Below, one piece after another: positions 11,901 through 22,869 of a stretch of DNA of 64,000 bases. The DNA is from Mauremys mutica (taxonomy: Eukaryota > Chordata > Testudines > Geoemydidae), in the NCBI RefSeq assembly GCF_020497125.1, contig NC_059081.1, positions 59,168,768-59,232,767 of the forward strand, written 5' to 3'. Every line of letters begins with the position of its first letter. The first letter of the stretch is position 1. Made by a program: the position numbers and the translations under genes. Below the pieces are notes generated by a model. The model saw nothing but the letters and a program-made list of their open reading frames with translations. It did no database searches and had not been told where the DNA came from.

Positions 11901-12107
11901 CTCGCGGCTTTCACCACCCAGCGTCATGCGTCTTCGAGTTGAAGACCCTTCTTTTTCCAGGCTAAAAGTCTCTGTTAACTCTATTGTTGGCGTTTCTGTA
12001 GCAAGCTGATTTTTACGGGGTGGAGTTGCTAGCCCCACGCCCAACCCTCCTCCTTTACCCTGACTTGGGACAGGCAGATGGCCCCAAAGGACCTCTCTGG
12101 TGGAGTT
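8916..12107 (-). mobile_element. RTE-clade LINE, near full length, flanked by 11-bp TSD
   Basis: The element is read on the minus strand and is 3192 bp between perfect 11-bp duplications. It has one long open frame covering almost its whole length. Its 3' end is extremely short: the stop codon lies in a TGA-rich terminus (GAATGATGA) directly before the target duplication, a compact 3' end like those of RTE-clade elements. There is no poly(A) tail. The frame stays open to the 5' boundary, so the copy is either slightly truncated or translated from an internal ATG. This is the youngest-looking element in the window. Confidence 0.92.
8919..12044 (-). CDS. RTE LINE polyprotein: APE endonuclease and reverse transcriptase
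   Basis: Open for 1041 codons from a TTG at 12042-12044; the frame in fact continues upstream without a stop to 12107. The first ATG is codon 40 (11925-11927), which leaves the endonuclease intact and would give about 1002 residues. Endonuclease motifs are GTWN (65-68), SETRW (96-100), MGDFNAKIG (206-214), QIDHV (275-279) and SDHH (302-305). Reverse transcriptase motifs are [10 protein letters not shown] (551-560), NYRGITLLS (611-619), [10 protein letters not shown] (681-690), RQGCLLSP (739-746) and FADD (781-784). All recognisable catalytic residues are present and no frameshift is seen. The protein family nicks target DNA and copies the element RNA there. From memory the sequence resembles RTE elements reported in fish and flatworms more than mammalian BovB; that needs a search. 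Confidence 0.93.
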   Translation of the reverse strand: MGVGLATPPRKNQLATETPTIELTETFSLEKEGSSTRRRMTLGGESREEATKPITLLTTRRITIGTWNVRTMYESGKTAQVAAEMRSNNLTLLGISETRWTQAGQRRLLTGELLLYSGHEESNAPHTQGVGFMMSKQAQRALIGWEAHGPRIITASFRTKMKRIKMNVVQCYAPTNDSEEEDKDYFYNRLQKILETLPDKDITILMGDFNAKIGPDNTGYEQVMGTHALGEMSENGERFVDLCALNNLVIGGSIFPHKRIHKSTWVSPAGMTENQIDHVCISKKFRRSLQDVRVRRGADVASDHHLVVARLKLKLKKNWIDASDRRAKYNVNLLKDHKTKEDFGLTLKNKFSVLQDWSEEEEDSVLNRWQKVRDTLRSACQEVLGIKKHQQKEWITAESLTKIEDRKKKKAAVNNSRTRAAKAKAQKEYAEAHRAVKRNIRKDKRDYVDGLAAEAEQAAYSGNMKQLYDTTKRLSGKFSKPERPVKDKQGKSITGIEQQMNRWAEHFEELLNRPAPPNPPDIDPANEDLPINCDKPSRAEIRKAITMMKNSKAAGPDDIPAEALKADLDTSVEMLYPLFEKIWEEEVIPADWKEGYLIKIPKKGDLSNCANYRGITLLSVPGKVFNRVLLERMKDAVDPQLRDEQAGFRQNRSCTDQIATLRIIVEQSMEWNSSLYINFVDYEKAFDSVDRETLWKLLRHYGIPAKVVNLIKNSYDGIHCRVIHGGQLTNSFQVRTGVRQGCLLSPLLFLLVIDWIMKTSTYKRRNGIQWTLWTQLDDLDFADDLALLSHSKQQMQEKTNVVAATSSQVGLNIHKDKTKILRINSISNDPVTLNGRPLEEVQSFTYLGSIIDQQGGTDADIKVRIGKARAAFLQLKNIWSSRELSLAIKIRLFNSNAKSVLLYGAETWRTTKTTTRKIQTFINSCLRRILQIRWPDTISNIHLLERTRQLPAEEEIRRRRWGWIGHTLRKQPTNITRQALRWNPQGKRKRGRPRNTWRRDLQVDSKKMGYTWNQLERMAQDRRLWRSVVGGPYPGWGDGHE

Positions 12108-12118
12108 ATTTATAATTT
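12108..12118. repeat. Target-site duplication, 5' side of RTE LINE
   Basis: ATTTATAATTT, identical to 8905-8915. It abuts the 5' boundary of the RTE element and fixes that boundary at 12107. Confidence 0.88.
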
Positions 12119-12195
12119 ACTTAACATTTTATTTTTTGGCCTGAGAATTTTCTTGTTTTTAAAATTTAAGATTTGTATCCATTTTGCTGTCATGT

Positions 12196-12307
12196 ATTTA
12201 GACTGTAAACTCTTCGGGACAGGGAGAATTTCTTTGCTGTGTTTCTATAGTTCCTAACAGTGAACCCGAGGCTCCTAGTTGCTACCACAATACAAATAAT
12301 AATGATT
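12196..12307 (+). repeat. SINE/LINE 3'-tail fragment
   Basis: Contains AGACTGTAAACTCTTCGGGA and CTACCACAATACAAATAATA. This is the same 3' tail found behind the MIR-type SINE at 2480-2770 and at 62611-62715. Only the tail is preserved. Confidence 0.65.
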
Positions 12308-12703
12308 AGAGATAATTACCTGTGTATTTTGTAAGATTCCTTAGATCACATATCTTATCTGGAGATGGTCCCCTATCTCCTATTCCTAAGATCAGATCGC
12401 TTTTTCTTTGTGATCTGTTTCCTATTCCTTGCTCATGAGAATGTGAGTGGGCCGTGCCATGCCATGGAACCCCCTTTTTTTTTCAAGATTCCCTGCCTCT
12501 TACCCCCCTTCACACCATCCACATGTGATATGCATCATTTGTGAGAGCCTCATTGGGAATATTAATGTCCTAGAAAAATGCTTCCAACAGTGAAATGCTT
12601 GAACCCACAACTGTCCATTCCAGCTCCCTCAAAAATAGTCAAAGGCATTAGTCCTTGCCAAGACTAATGGATTGAAACTCACATGGAGTTTCTAGGCCAA
12701 GCT

Positions 12704-12929
12704 GATGGTTAAGTCCATAAATGGTTATTAGCCAGAATGGGTAAGGAATGGTGTCCCTAGCCTCTGTTTGTCAGAGGGTGGAGATGGATGGCAGGAGAGA
12801 GATCACTTGATCATTGCCTGTTAGGTTCACTCCCTCTGGGGCACCTGGCATTGGCCACTGTCGGTAGACAGATACTGGGCTAGATGGACCTTTGGTCTGA
12901 CCTGGTATGGCCATTCTTATGTTCTTATC
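12704..12929 (+). mobile_element. CR1 LINE 3'-UTR fragment
   Basis: Matches the last codons and 3' UTR of CR1 copy 1 (TTAAGTCCATAAATGG, GGGCACCTGGCATTGGCC, GACAGATACTGGGCTAGATG). It ends in CATTCTTATGTTCTTAT. It is a severely 5'-truncated insertion of about 225 bp. Confidence 0.9.
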
Positions 12930-14599
12930 CACTGTAGTTTGTTGTAGAAAAAGTAGGATAAAATTGAGCAACAAATGCTGGGGTCTTCCTAGCTAACTAG
13001 GACTGGAATTGCTATTTTCAACAGCCATTACCTTTTTTTTTTTTTTAAGTTTCCTTTGTTTAAAAGGAAGACCGTAATATTGCATTGGCAAATTCCCTAT
13101 AGAAATGGAGAATGGAACAAAAAAATAATAAAGGCACCTCAACTTTTTCTCATTTGTGGAGGACAGTCTTATAATATGGATCCAGATATCTTCCAATCAC
13201 ACAAGCTGAAAATTGTTCCACGTTACTGCAGTTCTGTAACCATGCGGGAACCAGTCCTGTCTGTGGTCTGTGCACATCCAAAATTCTTACTGAATTCAGA
13301 AGTGCCTTGCTTTTGTAACCATACTACCTGATATTTTCAGCCCTTGTAAGCAAAGCAGGTTTACATTTAGTAATTGGGTGGGAAGCCTCTCAGAAAAAGT
13401 TAGGTGCTGTAGGAGGTGTTGTTTATTCACTAGGTAATGTGAGACCTTCCTGTTACAATAATAAACCAGTGCCACTCACTTCAACAGGCTTTGGACAGAA
13501 CTGATTATACACAGGGTAACTCCACTGTCTTCACAGGGTCCTGGTCTCTCAGCGGAGGGGGGGGCATGTGAGCTTGTTGCAGAGCTGCTGCTCAGGGATG
13601 GCAATCTCCTGGCACCCCAGCCTCCAAAATCATTCAGGCTGCACTTTCTGCATGACTGTGTGCTGGCTGAGGGGTGCGTGGGAATTGGTGGCCTCTGCTG
13701 CAGGTGATGGGAATCTCAGGTACTTAAAGCCATGGCCTAGAGGAGGGAAGGGCCTAACTCCAGAGTCTGCAGCTGCCTAGGGCCAGTGCTGAGGATTTAG
13801 AGTCCCTAGTTCCGCCATTGCAAGTTTCAAGCATGCTCAGCTCTGGCATTGCCACCCCTCCTGCGGCTAGTAGCTGCAGCTATCTAAGGCTGGCCTCTGG
13901 CAATTGGCCCCATGGCTGTAGCCAGAGAAGCTACCAGTGGCTCTGTGACTACTGGGGGCCATTAAGCTAGAGTGGATAAAGAAACTGGAGTTAACCTCAA
14001 GGAACAGAGGTCACCAGTAGGAAAGGAATGTCAAGGGGAGCAGGGAAAGAGGAAGCAGGTCAGGCTTGCAGCGGGAGAATAGCCCCAGCTGGATGGGAGC
14101 ATGTCCAGAGTAGAAAGGAAACAAGCATGGGGAGAGGTGGTGGTGACCAGGTAGCAGACTAGCATGTAGATGGGAGCAGAGGGAGAGAGGCTGGTGTCTT
14201 CAGATTCCCAAGGACTAAGTCCTCGCTTTGGGGAAATGGTGTTTCCAAGTGGCTTGCTCAAATGGCAGGATGGGTGCTGAGGGAGGGATTTGTCAGAACT
14301 GATCAGGCTTTAGAACTTTGAGCTGAGACTAGGACCACATGCAGTGACTGGTGACATAGGGGGTACTGGAGACATGGCTATAGAAGGTCTGAATGAGGAA
14401 GGAGATAAATCAGTGAGGAGTTTCCCTGATCACTATGGAAGTCCTACTCACTGTGGACACTGGTAAACCCATGTGGGTGTACAGCCCAATGAGAAAAACT
14501 GGGGGCTGAGGGAGCTGTGTATGACAATGCATATAGTCATGTAGAGCTGTGTGATCAAAATGAAAAATGTCTCTGAGATTCAGTACCGGGTATACTATG
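12930..14599. other. Intronic DNA, no recognised feature
   Basis: Mixed AT-rich and moderately GC-rich sequence (13540-14000 is richer in G and C). No exon, element terminus or RNA gene is recognised. Confidence 0.55.
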
Positions 14600-14699
14600 G
14601 CACTGTCACACCAGGCCCACACTCGGAGCCCACAGTGACTACATAGGGGCCCACAAATATGTTTGGCGCCGGGGCCCATGAAAGGTTAATCCGGCCCTG
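14600..14699 (-). mobile_element. hAT-type element fragment
   Basis: On the minus strand the fragment begins CAGGGCCGGATTAACC, a hAT-like terminus, followed by GGGCCCCGGCGCCAAAC. The opposite terminus is not evident, so it is either truncated or diverged. Confidence 0.5.
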
Positions 14700-15765
14700 G
14701 TTCTGCCTCCACGTGGTTGCTAACAGGCAGTTGCAGAGCTGCTGTCTTAGCAGAAAATTACCACACATTGATTTAGGGGGAAACCTCATAGTGAGTCTTT
14801 AACCTTTTAAGCACTATTTGGCTCCACTTTCAGAACCTTATTTCAGGTAATTGTGGGTCTGCCACCGTAAGAGTTCTCCCTGACCTTCGAAAGGGGAGGC
14901 AAGTTTAAGCTGCAGCAGTAGGCCAAAGGGAGAACTTACGCTTTGTTGTGTACCTGCAATCCGGAACTGAAAGATATGTGAACACTCAGACTGCCTACAG
15001 ATGAAGTATATGTAGCTCACGGGAACAATGTAATGCCAGATTTAACTGATCAGTCTCCTGTACAGGTCTCCCCCTTCTCCCAGTTATCAGGATATGATCA
15101 GCTGTTAATTTCTGCTTAACAATTATGATCCTAAAATGGTAATATATTACTCTTGAACAAATTAACAGGACAAATTAGCTTTTACTGGCTTGCTAGCCTT
15201 CTATTATGTGAATTTTATTACCTGTCTATCACACTTTGTTTCCAGTCACTGATCTGATGTTATACATATGACTTGGTAAATTGCAGTGGAATAAAAAATG
15301 TTCTATCTTTTTCTTAAATCCTAGCTGTGCTATTTTTAGTTTTCATTCATCAGTTTGTTGCACCATCATGCTCCAAGAAAAGAATACTGTTACAAATTGG
15401 GTGCATAGGCTAAGTTTGAGTGTCCGTTATATATACCTGAATGTTGGTGATGTGCCATAATTAAGATAAATGTTCTAATGAAATTTGGGGCTGCTTCATG
15501 TCTTGTAACCAAGCAAAAGCTGCTTTAAGAGGAGTCCCAGGTTCTCCTTCACAGTTACCGGTTAGCTACAGTCATTTTCTGTTTTTGCCCCTTGCTCTGC
15601 CATGTCTTTTTTCTTTATCCTACCGGACCTACAGGCACATAGGACATCCACCAGATTCCTCGGTTTATTTTGCTCTTGTGCTGGTCTGTTCGTGCTTCTG
15701 AGTGTCATGTTGATGGATTGAGCTTCTTCCTCTGTTCTGCATAATGTTTATCTAGGTTGCCCTCT

Positions 15766-16490
15766 TTTTTTTTTGTTCCTTCCAGGTAATGTCACTATTA
15801 TCACTTGACATTTACGCTTTGTGTTGGTGGCATCCTTAAAGAGTGTCCTAAATGTGTCTGTCATCTTACCATATTTGCTTTAGACTGGTTTGTTCTACTT
15901 AGAATTTCTGATATTTCAAGAAAGTCTTTCTAGTGGGCCTTGAGGATCTTCTGTGAGCATTTACTTTGGAATTCATTGATCTTATCAGTTTCAGTTGTGA
16001 TTCCATCCTCCTTTATGGAGCGGTCATGGCACATGATGACAATGTTAAAAATTTTTGTTTTTGAGTCCGGGTCAATCAAACTACTTGCATAAACTTAAAA
16101 TAATTTAGAAAAGTTGTTTGCTGCTTTTGATATTTGTTGCCACAAATCCTTGCACATCTTACTCCCTAGATAGATAAAATGGTCTGCCTCTATTAAGTAA
16201 ACATAACTTGGCGAGTATTGTACTGAAATATTGTGAAATGGGGTGCCATATTTTGCTTTTCTCTCAAGACATTGCTCTCTGAAAATATAGTCCCAATACT
16301 GAGCAGATAGCGGTGACACCGTGCACTTGAGAAATGATCAAAGTTTGAGACGCAAATTTAGCTTTTTGCTACTGTAGAAGAGGTTTAGAATGTTGCAGCG
16401 ACAATCCCTGGAATAAGAGTTCTTGTAGCTCTGTGCTGAGCTGCTTGGCCAATTCAGGTGTGATAGTGAATTGGAAATATGGTCGCCCTG
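15766..16490 (-). pseudogene. Unidentified decayed coding sequence, possible retrocopy
   Basis: Read on the minus strand from about 16485, long codon-like stretches follow one another with frame changes. The first is GRPYFQFTITPELAKQ and onward, ending at a stop in the codon-like run QHSKPLLQ. A second stretch begins SPLSAQYWDYIFREQ (from 16319) and runs through KDLWQQISKAANNFSKLF. After a stop, DPDSKTKIFNIVIMCHDRS and GITTETDKINEFQSKC continue in the same sense. A T-run at about 15765-15776 on the plus strand would be the poly(A) tail of a minus-strand retrocopy, but I see no clear target duplication. I do not recognise the protein. It could be a host-gene retrocopy or the relic of an unfamiliar transposon protein. 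Confidence 0.4.
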
Positions 16491-16508
16491 CTCTACCCTA
16501 TAATCTAT

Positions 16509-16781
16509 CAGAAGTGGTGTGCTGAGTCTTCATTTATTCACTCTAATTTAAGGTTTCACATTTTAACGTTTTTAGAAGGTCTCTTTCTATAAGTCTGTAA
16601 TGTATAACTAAACTATTGTTGTATGTAAAGTAAATAAGGTTTTTAAAATGTTTAAGAAGCTTCATTTAAAATTAAATTAAAATGCAGAGCCTCCCGGACC
16701 AGTGGCCAGGACCCGGGCAGTGTGAGTGCCACTGAAAATCAGCTCGTGTGCCGCCTGCATGCCGCAGGTTGCTGACCCCTG
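16509..16781 (+). mobile_element. Non-autonomous hAT-type element, family A copy 2
   Basis: Shares the interior of the element at 26-333 (AAGTCTTCATTTATTCACTC-like start, TTTAAAATTAAATTAAAATG, CGGACCAGTGGCCAGGACCC). It ends GGTTGCTGACCCCTG. The left terminus is missing or degraded, and a short internal segment present in copy 1 is deleted near 16550. Confidence 0.8.
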
Positions 16782-16804
16782 GGGTAGAGGGTCTTGAAGG
16801 TGAG

Positions 16805-16927
16805 TAGGGTGACCAGATGTCCCGATTTTATAGGGAAAGTCCCGATTTTTGGGTCTTTTTCTTATATAGGCTCCTATTACCTCCCACCCCCGTCCCGATT
16901 TTTCACATTTGCTGTCTGGTCACTCTA
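16805..16927 (+). mobile_element. MITE with TAGGGTGACCAGA termini
   Basis: Inverted ends TAGGGTGACCAGATG and CTGTCTGGTCACTCTA enclose 123 bp. The interior repeats TCCCGATTTTT-like motifs in both directions. The superfamily is not certain from the sequence alone. Confidence 0.75.
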
Positions 16928-17340
16928 AAGGTGAAGGAAGTGAGCATTTTAATTTTTTTATTTATTTATTTTTATTTTTTTAACACAAACTCCTCCAAGT
17001 GCTGAGGATCTTCCACCTTAGGAGAAGAGTGTTCTGGTGACTGTACAAATGTCATCTACTTTGTCCACTGTGCTTGCTATGTTCAGCCTCTTTTCAAATC
17101 TCCTTCCTTGGTTTCTCATTGCCTCTGTCATTAAAATCTTTTATTGTTGCCTACGAAGCCTCCTGGCGCAACCTAACTCTTTGTTCCCTCCAAAAGCATG
17201 TCTTAATTTCCTCTTTTTCCTCTCATGCTGGGTCTTCTTCCACACAGCCCTCATATATCTGGCACTGTTCTACCTAGTCCCCAGCCTGGTCTGCCATACC
17301 TCCATGCCTCTTCCATGTGCCATATAAATCCTAGGTGTCG

Positions 17341-17461
17341 AGGGTTGCCAGTTTTGGTTGGATGTATTCCTGGAGGTTTCATCACATGACATAATCTTTA
17401 ATTAAAGGTTAATCTTTAATTCCTGGAGGCTCCAGGACAATCCTGGAGGGTTGGCAACCCT
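17341..17461 (+). mobile_element. Short hairpin-like MITE
   Basis: Ends AGGGTTGCCAGTTTTGG and AGGGTTGGCAACCCT make an imperfect inverted repeat. The interior has ATTCCTGGAGG twice and its complement CTCCAGGA, so the 121-bp element can fold on itself. Confidence 0.7.
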
Positions 17462-18329
17462 ATATATCTGTCTGGAAGGTTCTGAGCATGTTGTTAGTGT
17501 TATACCGATAAGTTGGTTTCATGGCTGTGGTTATGATTTGAAATCTCTCTCTAGGGATGTGTATTAACGCTTCAATCTCTTGGCACTGTGAGACTTCCCA
17601 ACATATGTAAAATTATCTGGTATTGTCGCTCATTAGATAGGATGAAATTTGGTTTGTGTAGGAAGTAGTTTAATAATTATATTGTTTGGGATAAAACGAA
17701 GGTTTTATTGAAACATTCCAGGTTCAAATTGGGAATTATAACTCAGGAAGGAGCTTTCCTTTTATTCAAAGTAATCCCAGTTTCTATATGATCTCTTTCT
17801 CTTTAGAGATTATATATAACAATCCACCTTCAGCCAAACTTGGGTAATTAGTCAAAGTTCTGCTAGTTTATATATATTGTTTGGATTGATTGAAATGTGT
17901 GTACTTTGCTTTGTGAAAGTTCTGAAATTGCTTCAGTTGTATTAGCCATCTCTAATTGTGACTGTTTGGAGGGGGAAAAATAGCATAAAATGGCACTACA
18001 TTTTTATTCAACTTCTGTCAAGATGGTTGTGACAGATGGTGTGTAGCCTGTCCAGTATGAGTTCTGCCAGCTGCATAAATATTGATTTTAAAAAATGGTG
18101 TTCTTCAGTTTAAAAAAACAGATCTTGAGAAATACGTACCTCTGGATGGAAATGAAGTGCTGCTAAGTGTTGATGAAACCCTTGTTGATAGGAGTGGCTA
18201 ATGGACATGTATGCAGGACTTGGGTAGAACAGCAACACTTTGTGCAGAAATCAGCATCTGAGCGTATCTGAAAGGGTCTATTGGAACTGCAGTGTTACAA
18301 ACATTCCAAAGAGTGGGAAATAAGGAATA
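17462..18329. other. Intronic DNA, no recognised feature
   Basis: AT-rich sequence without a recognisable exon or element boundary. Confidence 0.55.
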
Positions 18330-18517
18330 CACCTCTACCCTGATATAACACTGTCCTCGGGAGCCAAAAAATCTTATCGTGTTATAGGTGAAACCACGTT
18401 ATATTGAACGTGCTTTGATCTGCTGGAGTGCGCCCCTCCCCCCCCGCCAAGCGCTGCTTTACCACATTATATCCAAATTCGTGTTATATCAGGTCGCGTT
18501 ATATCGAGGTAGAGATG
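18330..18517 (+). mobile_element. Mariner-type MITE, family B copy 1
   Basis: Inverted termini CACCTCTACCCTGATATAAC and CGTTATATCGAGGTAGAGATG enclose 188 bp, with TA on each side (18328-18329 and 18518-18519) as expected of Tc1/mariner insertion. Copies at 36451-36639 and 53435-54713 share the termini and the internal GTTATAGGTGAAAC motif. Confidence 0.85.
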
Positions 18518-18519
18518 TA

Positions 18520-20696
18520 TTTGTTGATTTTTGGGGAGAATATATGTTAAAAATGTTCTCTGGAAATATCCTTGTATTAGGAAGAAAATTTGTGTAGCAG
18601 AAACTATTTAGAGCTGGGTATTCCTTGATTAATACATGGTTATGATACTCAAGAAATAATCTGATGTAAAGGTGGATGTCCACATGAGAGGACAGCCTAA
18701 CTACCAAAGACACAGACACTTTCTGGAACATCTTTAAAGAGCTTGTCTTGTTCATCTATACATCTGTCACATGAGGAGGGATCACATTTTTTAGCATACT
18801 AACTTCTTGTGCTGGTGTAGCAGTGTTTCCCATCGTAGTTCTTTGCTGCATGCTGTTCTGTTTTTATAGCTGTCTCTTTGTAAATTTGACAGTACAGAGT
18901 TTCTATTGAAATCAAAGTGAATTGGTTTTCTTATTTGTCTGGGTAATGCGCTCTGATGGAACTTTGTTCCCTAACCTCTAGAAGAGTAGCTGACTTAAAA
19001 GGCCAAGAGCACAGAAAAACTGTGATCTCCCTCCAGAGTGATGCTACAGATTACAGTGGTTTGTGAGGGTTACAAGGAGGCTAAGGCGTTGTTGCAGTCT
19101 TTGTTGTAGGGACTCTGCCATGCCAGGTACTTTTAAATCTGTAATTTAGTGCAGTATTTCCTTGTTAAGTTATATTCTGTCTTCAGCTAACCTTTGTATC
19201 TTTTACTTTCTTTGTGTTGAATGTAGAAAATTTTAAAAATTGAAAATGTTGACTATAAAACAAATGGGATCCTCTGTAAACAAGAGGACAGGCTAAAATG
19301 TTTGAGTCTGCTTACGGATTGCTTCCAAAATATTCTTTAGTACAGCTAGTATTCTCAAGTATTTAAGCTCACTCTTTGCAGTGACTTGCTGTCTTTCCAG
19401 GTTCTAAGCTTTTGATTCAGAGGAGTTATTTTGTACATATTTTCCTGTCCTGATATGGGTAAACCAGTAAAAATAACCATTCATAGACACTTACAATATC
19501 TTGTCAAGTTTTGGGTTGTTTTGGCCATCATTATGCCAGTGGTTTGCTTTTTAGATGCAGCTTTTTCTTTTGCCATGAGTGCAACACTGAATTTATGCTT
19601 TGGATGGAGTACACATATCTCACAGCAAAGAATTAACATCTCATTTTCTATTTTCTTCTTCTGTAAGTAAGCAGAGCTTCAGTCAAACTCCTGCCAGTAC
19701 TGATGTCCACTCACAAAGATCTGTTCTAATCAGAAACACCAGACCAAGTTAATTTGATGTCCTTTTGTTATAGATTTCCCTCCCTGCTCCCTCCAATGGC
19801 GATTTGTAAGTTTGTGGTTGATGTAGCTTTATACAATTTACTTAAATTTCCAAAATGCTTTGTTCTTTCACAGCTATTGAAACCTTTTTTTTTTTTTTTT
19901 TAAATTCAGGTCTTTTATAGGCAGGTTTTACACAAGCAGTAAATTACTTGACAAATACTACTTACCATTTTGCACAAACAAAAAGAATGCTGCTCTGGTG
20001 CCTCCTGAATAGCTTGATTAGGAAAAGTGAGCAAGTCCAGTGTGCAGGTGGGGCAGAACTGCTGGATGTTTTCTGTTGAACCTGTAGTTTTTGTTGAACC
20101 TTTTTTTTTTTTTTAAAGATAGGTTTGAAAAATTGTAGACTTATTCTCCAGCCTTCCTTCTGTAATCTGACATTCATTGTTGCATAAATAATGCTTAAAA
20201 CACGAGTAAATTTTTATTCCATATCTATTTACCTTTTCCAAATGTGTTTACAAGTTGTATTGTAGAATAGGTTAGTGCATTTATTAGCTGGTCACCTTGC
20301 AGAGGGCTTCCTGAAAACAAACTGTACTTGTAATTGGATTTCTGCGTATTTGGAGCAGATGGGATGCAATGCTTTGAGACAGGCAGCACTATCACCAATC
20401 TCTGCCAATCTTTAAGCACCCTCTGGCTGTTCTCTTTGGCTGCAATATCTAAGCCATTTGAAAATTTCAAAGTCAAGTTTTACAATGTACAGTAGAGATG
20501 ATCAGACATTAACTTGATTTAGTTTTTTCAAACTGAGGGAGAGATTTTGATGAAAATAGGTTTGGCTAGTGGGTTTAGTTTAAGACTTATTCCTATTCGA
20601 GAAAGCCGAAGGCTTTTATAGTCAGCAAAAACATAAAAATATTTGCTATGGGTCAACAGTGTCTCAAAGTAAATTGGGCAGTCTTACAGTAGAACC
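18520..20696. other. Intronic DNA, no recognised feature
   Basis: AT-rich intron with homopolymer T runs near 19888-19901 and 20101-20114. No element termini or exons are recognised. Confidence 0.55.
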
Positions 20697-20990
20697 TCAA
20701 GTTATGAACACCTCAGCAATGGAGGTTGTTCATAACTCTGAAATGTTTGTAACTCTGAACAAACATTATGATGGTTCTTTCAAAAGTTTACAACTGAACG
20801 TTGACTTAATACAGCTTTGAAACTTTACTATGCAGAAGAAGAATGCTGCTTTCCCTTTATTTTTTTACTAGTTTATATTTAACTCAGTACTGTACTGTAT
20901 TTGCTTTCTTTTTTTTGTCTCTGCTGCTGTCTGGTTGCGTACGTCTGGTTTCAAATGAGGTATGTGGTTGACTGGTCAGTGCATAACTCA
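20697..20990 (+). mobile_element. Mariner/Tigger-like non-autonomous element, 3' end degraded
   Basis: Begins CAGTAGAACCTCAAGTTATG after a TA dinucleotide. It has the internal inverted motif GAACACCTCAGCAATGGAGG followed by TTGTTCATAACTCTGAAATG. The right side keeps only a degraded GCATAACTC in place of the expected complementary terminus. Confidence 0.65.
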
Positions 20991-21639
20991 TTTAGTTAAA
21001 ATAAGTACAATCACATATAATAGATCCAAGTTCATACTGTTTTGTGATATAAGCACAATCTGTACTGTTTATAGTGCTTTAAAAAAACTCACCAAAAAAC
21101 CCAACAACCCCAAAACACATTCCTGATGTAGTCTCTTTTGGGGCAAGATGCTTCACAATTTGTGTGAAAATAGGCCATGCTTAAAAAAAAATGTAAAATA
21201 TGTACAGAAGACTTGATGCTGAAGTGGTAAATTATAAGTTGCAGGTTGTGTATAACAGAATTTCCTACACTTTAACCACATAGGAACACAGATTTCAAAT
21301 GTTGAAGTAAATGGGCTAAACTGGTTTCAACTGGTAAGAAGTGAGTAACTTTTAGCTTTAACATCAAAACAAGTGCGTTTTACATTTAGATTGGTGATAG
21401 TTATCTGCTATACACTTTCTTACGGTTCTATAGTTAAGTCCTTTAAAGGGCACTTTTATTCCGAAAAATGCCACTATAAACAAGGCCTTGTGAGGTTCTA
21501 TGTTTGAGAGTTGATAGCTCCGTATCAAATTTGCTCAATTGATAATTGAAAAGATATTAAACAAACTGCCAGTCCTACAGACATTTCTTTGAAAAGTAGC
21601 TTTTTCAGAGTTTTAGGTATTAGCCTGACCCACATTCCA

Positions 21640-22500
21640 TTACTTAGCAAAGATGTGGAAAACCTCCATGGCACCAGTTGCAACAAGAATAGAAGGGTTT
21701 GAGTGGCATTGACAGTGGGGAAGAGTGAATTGCAATTAAGCTCTGGAAGCTTGAAGTGCCAGATTTCTAACGGTCAGTGGGCAATCAATTTAGAGTTGGA
21801 AAATCCATAGCAGAGAGCATTGTGATCCAAATACGTAAGGTCATTGATTGTCTCTGACTACACAGGATTGTGACTCTCAATAGAGTGCAGGAAATAGTGG
21901 ATAGATTTGCAGCAATAGGGTTCCCGAACTGTGGTGAGCGATAGATGGTACACACATCCCTATTCTGGTGCCAGCCCACCTTGCCACTGAGTACGTCAAC
22001 AGAAAGGGCTACTTCTCAATGGTTATGCAAGGACTGGTGGATCAATTGGAGCATATCATGGACATCATTGTGGACTAGTCAGCGAAGCTGTATGATGCTC
22101 TCACCTTTAAGAAAACAGGACTTCTCAAAAAGCTGCAAGCTGGGACATTCTTGCCCAGTGGGCATATTACCACTAATGATGTTGAAATGCCAATAGTGAT
22201 TCTGGAGGACACAGCCAGCCCTTTCCTCCCTGGGCTTATGAAGCTAAACAGTGCCCATCTCAACAGCACTGAAGAAAGATTCAGTTACGGCTCAGCAGAT
22301 GTAGAATTACTCTCAAGCGGGGTTTTGGTATAGCTCCATGCAGTGTAACATCTATGAAGCAAAGGGGGAGAAGTTGCTGCCAGGGTGGATGGGTGAGGTG
22401 AACTGGCTGTCTGCAGAACTTGAACAGCCAGATACAAAGGGTTAGAAGAGGGCACCATGGAACAGTATGGCTGAGAGAGGCCTTAAGACCATTTTAACAG
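21640..22500 (+). pseudogene. Harbinger transposase pseudogene (HARBI1-like nuclease)
   Basis: Codon-like stretches in changing frames reproduce the Harbinger DDE nuclease. They include LWKLEVPDF then a stop, RSVGNQFRVGKS, HRIVTLNRVQEIVDRFAAI and GFPNCGE. After a shift come IDGTHIPILVPAHLATEYV, NRKGYFSMVMQGLV, KLQAGTFLPSGHITTNDVEM and finally GEVNWLSAELEQP. The IDGTHIPI motif carries the first catalytic aspartate of the family; the later acidic residues lie in degraded segments. Stops and frameshifts make it non-functional. In intact elements this protein works with the Myb/SANT partner encoded on the opposite strand. Confidence 0.8.
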
Positions 22501-22869
22501 ACAGGCACATTAGTGTTGTCTGATGAACACTTTATGCAACCGTGATCATGGATGGGTTTCTGCCTCTTGCTTTGGGTTCTGTAGTGCTGGGTGTAAACTA
22601 TTAAATATGGTGGGTTGCTACCCCCCCACTATGAATTCTATAATGCTTAGTGTGAACTTTTAAGTATTGGGGCAGGGAGAGAGGGGTTATTGCTTCCCAC
22701 TGTTAACTCTGTAATATTTGTTGTACAGTAATAGACATTCAGTTTCCAAAAATAGATTTTTTGTGTGAAAAGTTGTCAACAAAAGTGAAGTGAAAAAAAA
22801 CCCAGGGTAAAAGCAGTCTGAGGTACATAAGTTATTGTCTGAGCCTGTGCTTTTCATTGGTATGCTCAT

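Noticed and set aside
9147..12009. Numerous plus-strand frames of 60-164 codons
   Set aside because: They are antisense shadows of the RTE coding frame.
8919..12044. 1041-codon frame considered as a host gene
   Set aside because: It has endonuclease and reverse transcriptase motifs, RTE-type compact ends and a target duplication, so it is a retrotransposon.
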